In this document: piece after piece, positions 32,936 through 43,700 of the stretch
Layout of the letters: each line of letters begins with the position of its first letter
Numbering within the stretch: the stretch's first letter is position 1
Origin: Sceloporus undulatus
Lineage: Eukaryota > Chordata > Lepidosauria > Squamata > Phrynosomatidae
NCBI RefSeq assembly: GCF_019175285.1
Contig: NC_056527.1
Coordinates: forward strand, 114,614,738 to 114,678,737
Reading direction: 5' to 3'
Length of the DNA: 64,000 bases
Position numbers and translations under genes: made by a program
The notes under the pieces: model-generated
Seen by the model: the letters and a program-made list of their open reading frames with translations, nothing else
What the model was told of the DNA's origin: nothing
Database searches by the model: none

Positions 32936-33285
32936 ATTCCTTAGAGAGATGAAATGACAGATATCGGGATGTGTCTACAGTGTACTGCAGATATATTTTG
33001 AAGAGCTATCAGGTCATTAGCAGAACAATGCAAAATATGCAGGTGGATGGGAAGAGTGGGATTGCACTCAGTAGCCCTGCAGCCAAGATCTAAAAACATG
33101 GAAGCTGGGAGAGTACCTTAGTGGACCCATTGTAGCTCCCTCTGTCAATGCCTTCATTTTGCAAACATTCATTGGGTGAATAAAGCAAGAGGGTAAGAAG
33201 AAGAAAGGGGATTTTTTTTCTAATTATGATACCCTAACTGTCAAACTCTCTCTAGGCACATGTGCTTGATGCCTTTAGTACTACA

Positions 33286-33378
33286 CTTTGTTGTTCTGTG
33301 CCTTCAAGTCATTTCCAACTTAGAGTGACCCTAAGGAGAAGCTATCATTGGGTTTTCTTGGCAAGATTTGTTCACTCT
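33286..33378 (-). mobile_element. SINE tail fragment
   Basis: GTTCTGTGCCTTCAAGTCAT and GGGTTTTCTTGGCAAGATTT are the Bov-B-type tail and body of the tRNA-headed SINE. Confidence 0.75.
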
Positions 33379-33403
33379 GTCCTTTTCTTTCCAGGCTTTT
33401 TAA

Positions 33404-33627
33404 TGATCCAAAACACACTGCAGAAATAATCCAGTTTGGGACTGCTTTAACAGCCCTGGCACAGTGCTATGGAATCCTGGGAATTGTAGTTTAGTGTGGC
33501 ACCAGAAAGCTCTGACAAAGAAGGCTAAATGTCGCACAGAACTAAAGTTCCCAAAATTCCTAAGCATTGAGCCAAGACAGTTAAAGCAGTCTCCAGATGG
33601 ATTATTTCTGCAATGTGTTTTGGATCA
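33404..33627. mobile_element. Family A foldback MITE
   Basis: Ends GATCCAAAACACACTGCAGA and CTGCAATGTGTTTTGGATC are inverted. AAT on both sides may be a 3-bp target duplication. Confidence 0.85.
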
Positions 33628-33997
33628 ATGACAATTAAAAGGTTCTTTCAAGAAGTATCTCTTTCTGCAAGTACCTGCCTATAATCCTGGTCTTCTTTGG
33701 TAATACAGTACCACTCTATCTTCTGCCAAACAGAGATGTGTAATGGGTTCAGCTGTGGGGCAGAGATATTTTAATGTTAGTGTCTCATTGTAGAACTCTG
33801 TTGTGTCTTTCAGGTGTCTTTATTTTTCCAGGCTTATATGCTGTTAGCTATAGTCCTGTTTTATCTCTTAGAATATTCTGCTTGAGACTTGATTGTTGTA
33901 AACTGAATTGGGGTTCTTTCTTAAGGTTTACAAATAGTATAGAAATATAAACATAAATATGTTTCATATTTATTCTTGTTTTGTGTCTTGTTCTCTT

Positions 33998-34195
33998 AGA
34001 GTGCATCTGTAGAAATGCCATTTGATACCACTTTAAGTGCTGTAGCTGCATCCTATGGACTTCTGGGATTTGTAATTTTACAAAGTAGAGTGTTGGTATC
34101 TCACAAAACTACAAATCCCAAGAGTCTGTAGGATAGCACCATGGCAGCTAAAAGTGGTATAAAGCCATTATTTCTACAGTGTAGATGCACTCCTA
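33998..34195. mobile_element. Family A-related foldback MITE, CTGTAG subtype
   Basis: GAGTGCATCTGTAGAAATGC pairs with TCTACAGTGTAGATGCACTC. The centre is CTACAAATCCCAAGAGTCTG. The same subtype occurs at 63380-63575. Confidence 0.8.
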
Positions 34196-34427
34196 GCCTA
34201 TTTTTATTTCATGCTGCTTGCTTCTATTATACTAGGGGTTATAAGGCCTCCACATGTGTTCACAAACTCATTACTATAGTATTATGGCTGCCAGGCAAGT
34301 CCCTTACACAACCTGCATGTAGTGGCTGTGGCCTTTTTCAGTGTGAAAGGGCTGCGTCTCCATGTGAGTAGTAATCTATAATTTAGATACTCTCTAATAT
34401 GGAAGAACCCTACATGCATTTGGATCA

Positions 34428-34625
34428 GTATGACAGGCAGTGTGATGCAGTGTTCGTAACCCTGGACTGGGATTTAAGAGATCCAGGCTGTAGTGCCCAC
34501 TTGGCCATGAATCCCAGTGGGACAGTCAGTCTTGGTGCTTTTATCCACCTACATTATCTCACATAATTGTTATGAAGAGAAAAGCTGTGTCTACTAATTA
34601 GAGAGCAATGCAGTATACATATGCA
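34428..34625 (+). mobile_element. Sauria-type SINE
   Basis: A tRNA-like head (CAGTGTGATGCAGTGTTCGT) is followed by GCCACTTGGCCATGAATCCC-like body text and ATTATCTCACATAATTGTTA, the body typical of Sauria SINEs. Confidence 0.55.
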
Positions 34626-34964
34626 ATAAATAAAGATCTGCATATGCACAATGCCAAGAAATACACAAGAGGTGATAGTAAGGAAGGCACAGGTTCTGGA
34701 AGACAGAATTTTGCTCCTCTGCCTGACGTTTTTGTATGTTTATTCCCAGCTGTCATGCGATTTCCTCCTTCCTGTTCATCTGATACATTGTTGTTTTGCT
34801 TTACTTTATTAATAGCCCTGCATTTATGTAAAAAAAGGTGGAATCATTAATAAATAAACATTAAAAATTGCAACATATTCCCATATTCACAGCTCCAGCA
34901 GCTGTGGGAGAAAATGGAGGCAGAGAAAAGGATACAGAAGGAGACCGACCAGACAGAGGAGGAT

Positions 34965-35112
34965 TTTGTTTGTTTTTGTTTTTAGCATATTAGTATATTA
35001 TTTTAGTATTTTATAGTGCGGTGTTTTATTGTTCATATTTTATTGTACATGTTCTGGTGCCGCCCTTTGCTGGAAGGGTTGTTACAAATAAATGTTGTTG
35101 TTGTTGTTGTTA
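34965..35112 (+). mobile_element. L2-like LINE 3' tail
   Basis: CTGGTGCCGCCCTTTGCTGG and GGGTTGTTACAAATAAATGT end in a (GTT)n run. Confidence 0.55.
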
Positions 35113-35719
35113 TGTAAGGTATTTCATTTAAATATGGTTACCAGTTCTAGGTCAGGGAGAGGCAAAATGTACACCAAAGTACATCTCTCTTTCACATATA
35201 CATACACTCCTGTACAGCTTATTATGAAATATGTTGATAACTACAGCTGCATTTATGTTCGGAAATGTGATAGCAAACTACATTCACATTCATACACAGG
35301 CTCAGCGTTACTCAACAGCTGTTTATGTGCCTGGTTTTTGGACTGGGCTCCAGTTGGTGGCTCTTGGGATTCTCTAATAAAAGACAAAGTAACCTACAAA
35401 GAGGCAAAATAAGGGCATTTTCCCCTATAAGAATTCTGCTTTCCCTATGAAATTTCCCTTCAGTGTCCAAATGTCTAGCTTTGCAGTAACTTAAAACTTT
35501 GGTTGAGATTTAGAAATACAGTTTAGGCATCAGGGGAAAAATATTAAAGGAATGTGAGAACATCAAATCAAGGGTGCCATGAGTGAACTTTCTTTAGTGT
35601 CTCACCCTCTGCAATACTAGAAATTTGGGGATTGAGTGGAAATTTGTTGAGGGGACATAATTCTTATGTGGAGGAGCATGATTTTCATTTCTCTCTCTTT
35701 TAGCTACACACCCAAGACA
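35113..35719. other. Intergenic DNA, nothing recognised
   Basis: No gene or named repeat was seen. Confidence 0.5.
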
Positions 35720-35922
35720 AAGGCTGCATCTACACTGCAGAATTAACACAGTTTGACACCACTTTAACTGCTGTTTCTTAATGCTAAGGAACTCTGGAGT
35801 TTGTAGTTTTGTTGGATGTTTCACCTTCTATTGGAGCTCTGGCGCCACAGCAAAACAAATCCCAGGATTCCATAGCATAGAGCCACGGCAGGTAAAGTGG
35901 TGTCAAACTGCGTTAATTGTGG
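35720..35922. mobile_element. Family A foldback MITE
   Basis: GCATCTACACTGCAGAATTA starts the left arm. The right arm ends GGTAAAGTGGTGTCAAACTG plus CGTTAATTGTGG, slightly truncated. Confidence 0.75.
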
Positions 35923-36236
35923 TTGGCACTAGCCAAGGAGCTTCCTCAAAATCCCACCCTGAACACACCTGGGACACTACCAGGGATCTTTAAGGAGGAC
36001 TAAGAATAATGTCTAAAATCATAGACATTGTTCCCAGTCAGAGTTGACAATACTACGCAAGGTTCTTATGTTCCTAAAAGGAGCCTTTCCATCTCACATT
36101 TGAATCCCTTCACCATTCTTATTCTGGAGTCATAATTATTATAGCCCATTATATTTCTTCTCTGATTCTCCTAATCCCCATTAGCTTCCCTGCAACCTTA
36201 GCATCTCCTTCACCCAGATGTCCTCCTTTTCCAGGA

Positions 36237-36714
36237 CATGAATGGAGCTGGATGCATCTTCTAATACCTACACTCAGTACTAAAAGGCATCACGTTTATC
36301 TGTCTTTGCCATCATAACTTCTACCTTCCCAGTAACTACAACGATTATTATTAACTATCACAAGTACACAATTTTTGTCCCCGTTAAAGCAAGGGAATTT
36401 GTGCTTTCATCATATATAGACTAAGATACATTATTGTTTTAACATCTCTCTGGCCCCAAAACACACTGCAGAAATAATCCAGTTTGAGATCACTTAAACT
36501 GCCCTGGATCAATGCTAGGGAATCCTGGGAACTGTAGTTTATTGTGGCACCAAAGCTCTGTCTGACAGAGAAGGCTAAAAATGTCTCACAAAACTACAGT
36601 GCCCATGATTCTGGTGCCACAATAAACTACAAATCCCAGGATTCTCTAGCACTGAGCCAGGGCAGCTAAAGTGGTCTCAAACTGGATTATTATTTCTGCA
36701 GTGTGTTTTGGACC
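36237..36714. mobile_element. Composite repeat: 215-bp block plus family A MITE (second copy)
   Basis: 36237-36450 (GGATGCATCTTCTAATACCT, TTTTTGTCCCCGTTAAAGCA, ATAGACTAAGATACATTATT) is a diverged copy of 19129-19355. It abuts the palindrome 36451-36714 in the same way. This MITE has an extra internal repeat of its centre (two AAACTACA segments). Confidence 0.75.
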
Positions 36715-36814
36715 TTAGTTTTTACACACAAGACGTCTTATTTTGCTTGGTTTCCCCTCTGTCCTCCAAACAATCCCAACTCCATTTTGTTCTACTTTTC
36801 CCTCTCAGAGCCAG

Positions 36815-36942
36815 CCAGCCCCGAAGCCCCGCCCACTGGAGCCTCGTTAATGCTTTTTAGGAGCTGGATTTTCCCGCCTTTTTTAACGGTCGTTTGAGCG
36901 CCAGAGGGGCAAAGTGACCTTGAGGAAAAAAGGCGGGAAGGA
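36815..36942 (+). promoter_or_regulatory. Isolated GC-rich block with paired E2F-like sites, possible RNF212B promoter
   Basis: In AT-rich surroundings this block has CCCCGCCCAC (36827-36836), TTTTCCCGCC (36869-36878) and the opposed GGCGGGAA (36932-36939), with several CpGs. E2F-type sites are common in promoters of germline genes, and the next gene downstream on the plus strand is the meiotic RNF212B, 3.8 kb away. Assignment to RNF212B is inference. Confidence 0.35.
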
Positions 36943-37062
36943 GTCAGAAAAAATAAAAGACACCAAAAATCATATCCAGGGGAAACAATCCCAATTTTAG
37001 AAGAAAGGCTTTATCAATTGCGGGCTTGATAATTTTGGAATAGGTAGCATTCACCCTGTAAT

Positions 37063-37072
37063 NNNNNNNNNN
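37063..37072. other. Assembly gap (ten N)
   Basis: A run of ten N directly precedes a pure (TAA)n array at 37073-37142, so the gap probably marks an unresolved microsatellite. Confidence 0.95.
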
Positions 37073-37141
<69 letters not shown>

Positions 37142-37276
37142 GATTTATTTATATCCCACCTTTCTAAAAGGATCAAAAGGGTTAAAATAGGCAGATTATT
37201 AGGAGGAAGGGGTGTTTCAATTCAGGAAACCCACTTGGGGGCCAAAACACACTGCAGAAATAATCCAGTTTGAGAC
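37073..37276 (-). mobile_element. (TAA)n array, LINE tail and MITE end
   Basis: The array runs into AGATTTATTTATATCCCACC, an L2-like 3' end on the minus strand. 37240-37276 (CCAAAACACACTGCAGAAAT) is one end of a family A MITE. Confidence 0.65.
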
Positions 37277-37454
37277 ACACAACAAACTGGAATACATAGT
37301 CTGGCCCCAAGAAACGAGGCAAAACTAGAGTACAGAGTCCATGCTGTAATGAATAGATGGCAGAGATAAATCCACATTTTGAAAACGACTGGTTCATTCC
37401 ACACAGGAGTTAAGAAGAAGTTTGCTACTAGGAGGACCCTCTTCATTTTAAATA

Positions 37455-37890
37455 GCTTGTTGTTGTGTGCCTTCAAGTTGTTTCCTAATCATGGCGAGCC
37501 TAAAGCGAAACTATCATTGGGTTTTCTTGGAAAGAATTAGGTCCAGAACACACTGCAGAGATAATCTAGTTTTAGATTATCTGCCTTGGCTCAATGCTAA
37601 ACAATTCTGGGAATTGTAGTTTTGTGAGATATCTAGCCTTCTCTGTCAGAGAGCTCTAGATCCCACAATAAACTACAATCCACAGAATTCCATAGCATTG
37701 AGCCATGGTAGTTAAAGTGGTGCCAAATTGCATTATTTCTGCAGTGTGGATGCAGCCCAAGTCATTTTTGATGTATGGTGACCCTAAGGCAAGCCTGTCA
37801 CAGGGTTTTCTTGGCAAGTTTCTTCAGAGGAGGCTTGCCATTGCCATCCTTTGAGGCTGAGAGAGTATAATTTGCCCTGGGCTTAATCTG
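37455..37890 (-). mobile_element. Two SINE fragments with a family A MITE between them
   Basis: 37455-37538 (GTTGTGTGCCTTCAAGTTGT ... GGGTTTTCTTGG) and 37760-37890 (AAGTCATTTTTGATGTATGG ... GGGTTTTCTTGGCAAGTTTC) are minus-strand SINE tails. They repeat the same segment, so they are two copies. 37541-37759 is a MITE with ends GGTCCAGAACACACTGCAGA and TTTCTGCAGTGTGGATGC. Confidence 0.75.
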
Positions 37891-38167
37891 AAACATAATT
37901 TCCAGTGTTTTCAGAGGGCCATTATGTTACACTAGTTACAGCACTCTCTTGCACCAAAAAAGGGGGGAATCTGTTTACACCTTAAAAGATTAAAAAAAGT
38001 TAGAATTTGTGAATTAGGAAAAAATAAATAAATCCAAACCATAGGTAGCCATGTCTTACACTGAGATACCTCATTTTGCCATCAGGTGACACTCCATCAA
38101 TGGAGTGCCCTGTAAAACTGGTGAACTGGCCCTGCTTTGGTGTCAGTGTGGGACATAAACATTAATA

Positions 38168-38203
<36 letters not shown>

Positions 38204-39467
38204 AGCGATCCTCCCCAACTCCACTATTAAATCTCAGGGCATATCTCTATCCACAGATTTGTGCAGTAAAACATAAAATATCATGGGTTGACGGTATTAT
38301 GGCATAACATTGCCACGGTGCAGAAACAATGTGAGAGATGGAACCTGTTTATTGTGGTTTTTTAAAAATATATATTAAAGAACCCCAGTTCAAATAACAG
38401 CTTGCACTTTTGTCTGATTATTATATGGTGAAAAGCTAGCATTCATTGTGCCATGATGCATGGTTCCCCAAAGACACATAAAATTTACTTTGTACTAGAT
38501 GAGACCATTGATTCATTGATACTGTTCACGCTGACTGTCATGGTCCCCTTGGATTCCCTGAGATTAAGCGGAATATAAATTATTATTATTTTATTATTAT
38601 TATCATCATCTCTCCAGGATTTCAGGATTAAAACTTTCCCTGGCATCGATCAGGATATGCCAGAGACTCAATCTGTAGCCTTCTGCATAAAAATATGGAC
38701 TCTGTAACAGAGCAATCATCCCCTAATGAGTCTGAAAAGTCTGCAAAAATCTTTCTGTTCACAGTTTTACCAATAATAAATAATACATTATTTATTTTAT
38801 TTTAGACTTGGAGTGGTAGGCAATAGGGTGCCCTGCAGATATATTTGAGTACAGCTCCCCTAATCCTTGATCATAGGATACATCGGTTGTAATTTGTAGC
38901 ATTGCAGCCCCAAACATGGAGAAGGCACTTTTTTTGGCCTATTTTTGGACTACTCTGTGATCTTCTATGGTACATATGCTTCCTATTTGCTGTAATAAAC
39001 GAAATTTATAAAAATATTATAGAAATAATAACTCTTGCTTCTTGTTGCACAATTGCTGCAAAAAAAGCCCACATCAGTATGATGACATGGGTGCGAGCTG
39101 TGATTTAACAAAAGCCTAATACAAGTGGGTTTTATAAATTAATACTGCCCTGAAAAAAACGCATGGAATCATATCACTTTTTAAAAACATGTGCTAAAGT
39201 GTTTCTGCAAAATACTGAATCCAGACAATAATATATATGCTGTCAAACGTAATATGCAAAAATATTTTGTTTTCCTGCAACAATGTTGCCCTTTTAATTT
39301 CTCTGAAGCCAAATTATTTAAACAGAAGACATTTTGGCACATATTTAACTATACCATTGAAGTAAATGGATCTTTATGTCCACCGATTATGGCTGTTGGA
39401 TGAGGACAGTAGCTGTTCTCTTGGCTTTGTGAAATTGCTATAATCTTTCCCACGCAATAAGGCAGAC

Positions 39468-39469
<2 letters not shown>
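37891..39469. other. Intergenic DNA with L2 tails
   Basis: (TTA)n at 38165-38200 and GCGGAATATAAATTATTATT at 38570-38605 look like plus-strand LINE tails. The rest shows nothing I can name. Confidence 0.5.
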
Positions 39470-39501
<32 letters not shown>

Positions 39502-39560
39502 TTTTATTTATATACCACCTTTCCAACAGATCAAGGCGGTTTACAAAAATGCATACACAA
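39470..39560 (-). mobile_element. (TAA)n plus L2-like LINE 3' end
   Basis: A TAATAATAA run is followed by TTTTTATTTATATACCACCT and AGATCAAGGCGGTTTACAAA. Confidence 0.65.
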
Positions 39561-39600
39561 TTACATAACAGATAGACAACTAAAAACTCATCCCCTTACC

Positions 39601-39662
39601 TTAACTAAATACAGTCAAATTAATCAAAATACGGTTTGATTTAACTGTATTTAGTTAAATTA
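39601..39662. repeat. Short hairpin
   Basis: The left arm TTAACTAAATACAGTCAAAT plus TAATCAAA pairs with TTTGATTTAACTGTATTTAG plus TTAA around a short loop. One arm has about three extra bases. Confidence 0.75.
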
Positions 39663-39717
39663 GACTATAATTTAATTGTGAAAAAAAGATATGATATTTT
39701 GTTATTAAAAGCTTGTC

Positions 39718-39957
39718 TTTTGTTGTTCTGTGCCTTGAAGTCATTTCTGATTTACAGTGACTCTAAGTTGATCCCTATTGCAGGGTTTTATTGGTAAGAT
39801 TTGTTCAAAGGGGGTTTGCCTTTGCCTTCCTCTGAGGCTGAGAGAGTGTGAGTTGCCCAAGGTCTTTCAGTGGCTTTCTGTGGATGAGTAAGGATTCGAA
39901 CACTGGTCTCCAGAATCATAGTCCAACGCTCAAACTACTACACCACGCTTGCTCTCT
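39718..39957 (-). mobile_element. tRNA-headed SINE with Bov-B-type tail, full length
   Basis: Read on the minus strand: head AGCGTGGTGTAGTAGTTTGA, B box-like GTGTTCGAATCC, body CCTCAGAGGAAGGCAAAGGC and tail GACTTCAAGGCACAGAACAA. Confidence 0.9.
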
Positions 39958-39983
39958 GCCTTCCTGCCTTTTCTAAAATATGC

Positions 39984-40432
39984 CAGCCAGTGTGATATAG
40001 TGGTCTGAGTGTTGGACTAGGAGTCTAAGAGACCAGGGTTCGAATCCCTGTTCAGCTACAGAAACCCATTGAATGATTTTGAGCAAGTCACCCTCTCTCA
40101 GCCTCAGAGGAAGGCAATGGCAATGGCAAACCACCTTTGAATCAGTACTTAGAGAGATCCTGTAGCACCTTTGAGACTAACTGAAAGAAATTGGCAGCCT
40201 GAGCTTTCCTAGTCTTCAGTCTACTTCCTCAGATGCATTCCTCAGATGCATGCTGCCAATTTCTTTATTTCAGTTATTCTCAAAGGTGCTATAAGATCCC
40301 TCTATGTACTGATTCTACAGACTAACACAGCTATATCTTTGCATTTCACCTCTGAATAAATCTACCCAAGAAAATCCTAGGATTGGATCACAGTAAACTG
40401 GAGATGACTTGAAGACACATAATAAAAACAGC
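39984..40432 (+). mobile_element. tRNA-headed SINE interrupted by a family C repeat
   Basis: 39984-40141 (head GCCAGTGTGATATAGTGGTC, GGTTCGAATCCC, body) and 40351-40432 (GAATAAATCTACCCAAGAAA ... GATGACTTGAAGACACATAA) are one SINE. The insert between them is a family C unit. CACCTTTGAAT before and CACCTCTGAAT after it look like an 11-bp target-site duplication. Confidence 0.85.
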
Positions 40433-40790
40433 TTTCTTAAAAGGTCCAAGTGACTAAAAAAATGAAAATTCAATACAGTTTTAAAATGCCAAATCTCTGT
40501 TCCCTGACTGAGAGATCCTCATCTAAGCTTAACACTGTGTCCAATGTTGTTTTATCATGGATAAATGCTCCAGTTTTAAGCATTCCCTAATCACTGTATA
40601 TTAACCTTTAAACCAATAACTCTTTTCTTCAATTCCTAGCTCCCCGCCATATTTCTATTTCCAATACATGAAATCCTGAGAATTTGCAATGTGTCGGCCT
40701 GTGTACCTTCCCCTATAAAGCCTGACATCTGTATCCATTTCCCCAACAGAATCTGAATGGGACATCTGCCTTACCTCTCCCTCTTGCAAA
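40433..40790 (+). other. RNF212B: RNF212B upstream sequence and acceptor of the first coding exon
   Basis: TATCCATTTCCCCAACAG ending at 40749 is a good splice acceptor, so about 41 bases of 5' UTR (40750-40790) probably sit on the first coding exon and the promoter lies further upstream. Confidence 0.5.
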
Positions 40791-43700
40791 ATGGATTGGT
40801 TTCATTGCAACCATTGCTTTAGTCAGGAAACATCTGACTTTTGTGTCACCAGCTGTGGACACATATTTTGCAAGAATTGTGCTGGTACAGGTAAGAGTCG
40901 CAATGTGATAGTTGTACTATACCTTTCGATGCAACATTCAGTCACAGATGTTACACAGATGTTACACACACAAACACCTCAGAATGAGCATGGACACTGA
41001 TTCCCACACAGAGACAGAACGAATTAGATTTCATGCTAGTCTCCTGGATCCTACACATTAACGTATGTTGACAATGTGTTAGTTACCCATTAGTAACACT
41101 CTGAAGTCGTGTGACAGCAGGAAACATTGTAGGAATTTTTAGCTGCTAAAAGATTAAAATGCTAGAGGTCAGAAATAATACAGTGCTCTGTGTGTGGGTG
41201 TGTGTGTGTGCGCACACACACACACACACACATATATATATAAACATATGAAGACTGGCTCATATTTTTAGAGGACTAACCTATACTGAAGTTTCAGAAC
41301 ACTTAGTATTATCCATGCTAATTTTCCAGCAGGCTGTATTAACACTGTTTGCCCTTTAATCCTGGCAGATAAATGCCCGTCTTGTGGAACAAGCTGCAAA
41401 TATTTGTTTCTCAATGATAATGTAAGTTGCGGTTTCTCTGAGGCAGAACCTTACCTTCTTACCTCTCTTTCTTGGCTCTCTCTACAACACAACTGTTCTA
41501 TTTATAGACCATATCCATTTAGGCTACTGTTATATACTTTGTATTTATACAGAGCAAATAATCGAGCAGTAAGCAGAATTGTGAAATACAGTCTATTGTT
41601 TTGTCTAGATACAGCCATCATTAGAAACATCCTGGCTGACATTTGACTTTTTCTTTCCATGTGAATGTGTGATGATGTCAATAGCATCCTTAAAAAAACA
41701 ATCTGAACATCAAGCAAACAGCTATGACAATGTGGAAGCATGATGTGCAGAGGTAGAATATAATCATTACTAGGTTGTTTGGAATCAAAAGAATAGTTAT
41801 CTGAGAATGTGGGAGCAGACAAGTATACACAAGTCTTTCTCATAAGCAGATACATCCAATTTTTTTCTATAAGATTTGATCAAAGTAATTAATATTGTGA
41901 GAGCCTGACTGAGCAAGGCTTCCTCTCACTACTTCTGTTCTAAACAGCAGACCCATCTCCAAAAATCCTTCATCTGTTGTATTAATAAATGCTATAACAT
42001 ATAGTACTTTCATTTTGCATAACTATTTATTTTCACAATAGACGGGTAATTATTTATTCTAGTGTGATATTGTGGAGACCCCATTTCTACTTCACCCTGA
42101 AGGGCAATGATGCTTCAGTCTATGTCTTTTTCTAACCTACCTCATATGGCTTTTACAAAGATAACAGTCAAAGAAACTTACACACTACCTTCTGTTTCTT
42201 GAAGGAAAGGCAGAAGTTAAATGCATTAAACCAGTGATTCCCAAACTCTGGTCCTCCAGGTGTTTTGGACTTCAGCTCCCAGAAGCCACAGCCATTTTGG
42301 CCAACAGTCTGGGATTGTGGGAGCTCAAGTCCAAAACACCTGGAAGACCAGAGTTTGGGGATGACTGCATTAAACAAATCAATACATATTTCAAAGTTAA
42401 ACATGTAAGAATTTAAACTGTCACAGTGGCCATGTTTACACATCATGATAAATCAGAATTCTGGATTATTGTGAATGAGATGGCTTGCTGGTGCACTCTC
42501 TGCCCAATTGCTCCCACTTGGTTCCTTCTACAAGCAGGAATGATTAAACAAACTGAGGACTTTCTATCCATGGTTTGTTGTGATGTGCAGCCTAAATAAG
42601 CCAGAGCCACACACAATGGTTTATTTTTGCTTATGATTATAATGTGGTCTTGTTATTAACTGCCTTCAAATCGACTTTGACCTATGGCGACCCTATGAAT
42701 GAGACCTTCAAGACACCCTATCCTCAACCACTCCACTCTTGCATAATCATGGCTGTGGTTTCTCTAATTTAATCTATCCATCTGGAATGTGGCCTTCCTC
42801 TTTTCCTATTGCCCTCAACTTTACCAAGCATTATAGTTTTTCTTAGTGATATGACCAAAACAAGACAAATTCTCATGATATGGCCAAATATGACAACCTC
42901 AGTTTAGTACTCTTTGCTTCTAGGGAGAGGTCAGGCCTGATTTGCCATCCACTAGTGTTTTTGGCAGTCCAGAGTATTATCTTTTTAGCAGTCCAGAGTG
43001 TTATCTGACTGTTATTTGATATTTGCTTGATATGGGATATTTGATGTTTTTAATTTGTTGCTTGCTTATTTTATCTAATTCTATCTTGTATTATTATCTA
43101 TTGTTTTATATGTATTTTGTAGAATGTATGCCATTGGCAGGTTTCATTTTTATTGATTTTTTTTTATTGTATGTACAGCACTGTGTAAATCTACAGTGCT
43201 ATATAAATAATGCTTAATAATAATAATAATAATATCAAAACTCTTCTCTAGCACCATATCTCAGATTAGTTTAATTTTTCCCTATCAGCTTTCTTCATTG
43301 TCCAGCTTCTGGAACCACACATAGAAATTTAAAATTTGGGCAATTTGGACAATCGCAACTGTAGTATTTAATTATATATCTTAACATTTCATTTCATTAC
43401 ATAATGTGGCCTGGGAGGAGACAAGCCAAAGTTACTGGTTCACATGTCACAACCAACAAATCACAGATATATGTAATGAAATGAAGTGTAAAGTTTATCT
43501 GTTTTCTCTTACAGACACATGCATCTCAAGAGGCCAAAAGCTGCACCAAAGCTGTGCTCCAGTCCTTAGGATTGGAGCATGGCTTTGGTGCAGCTTCTGG
43601 ACTCTTAGGTCGCATGCATTGTTGAAACAGCATACCTCCAAAGTGACCCAAAGCAGCTTTATTTTGGCCTGTCTGTTCAGGCCCATTGATTGAATAAACC

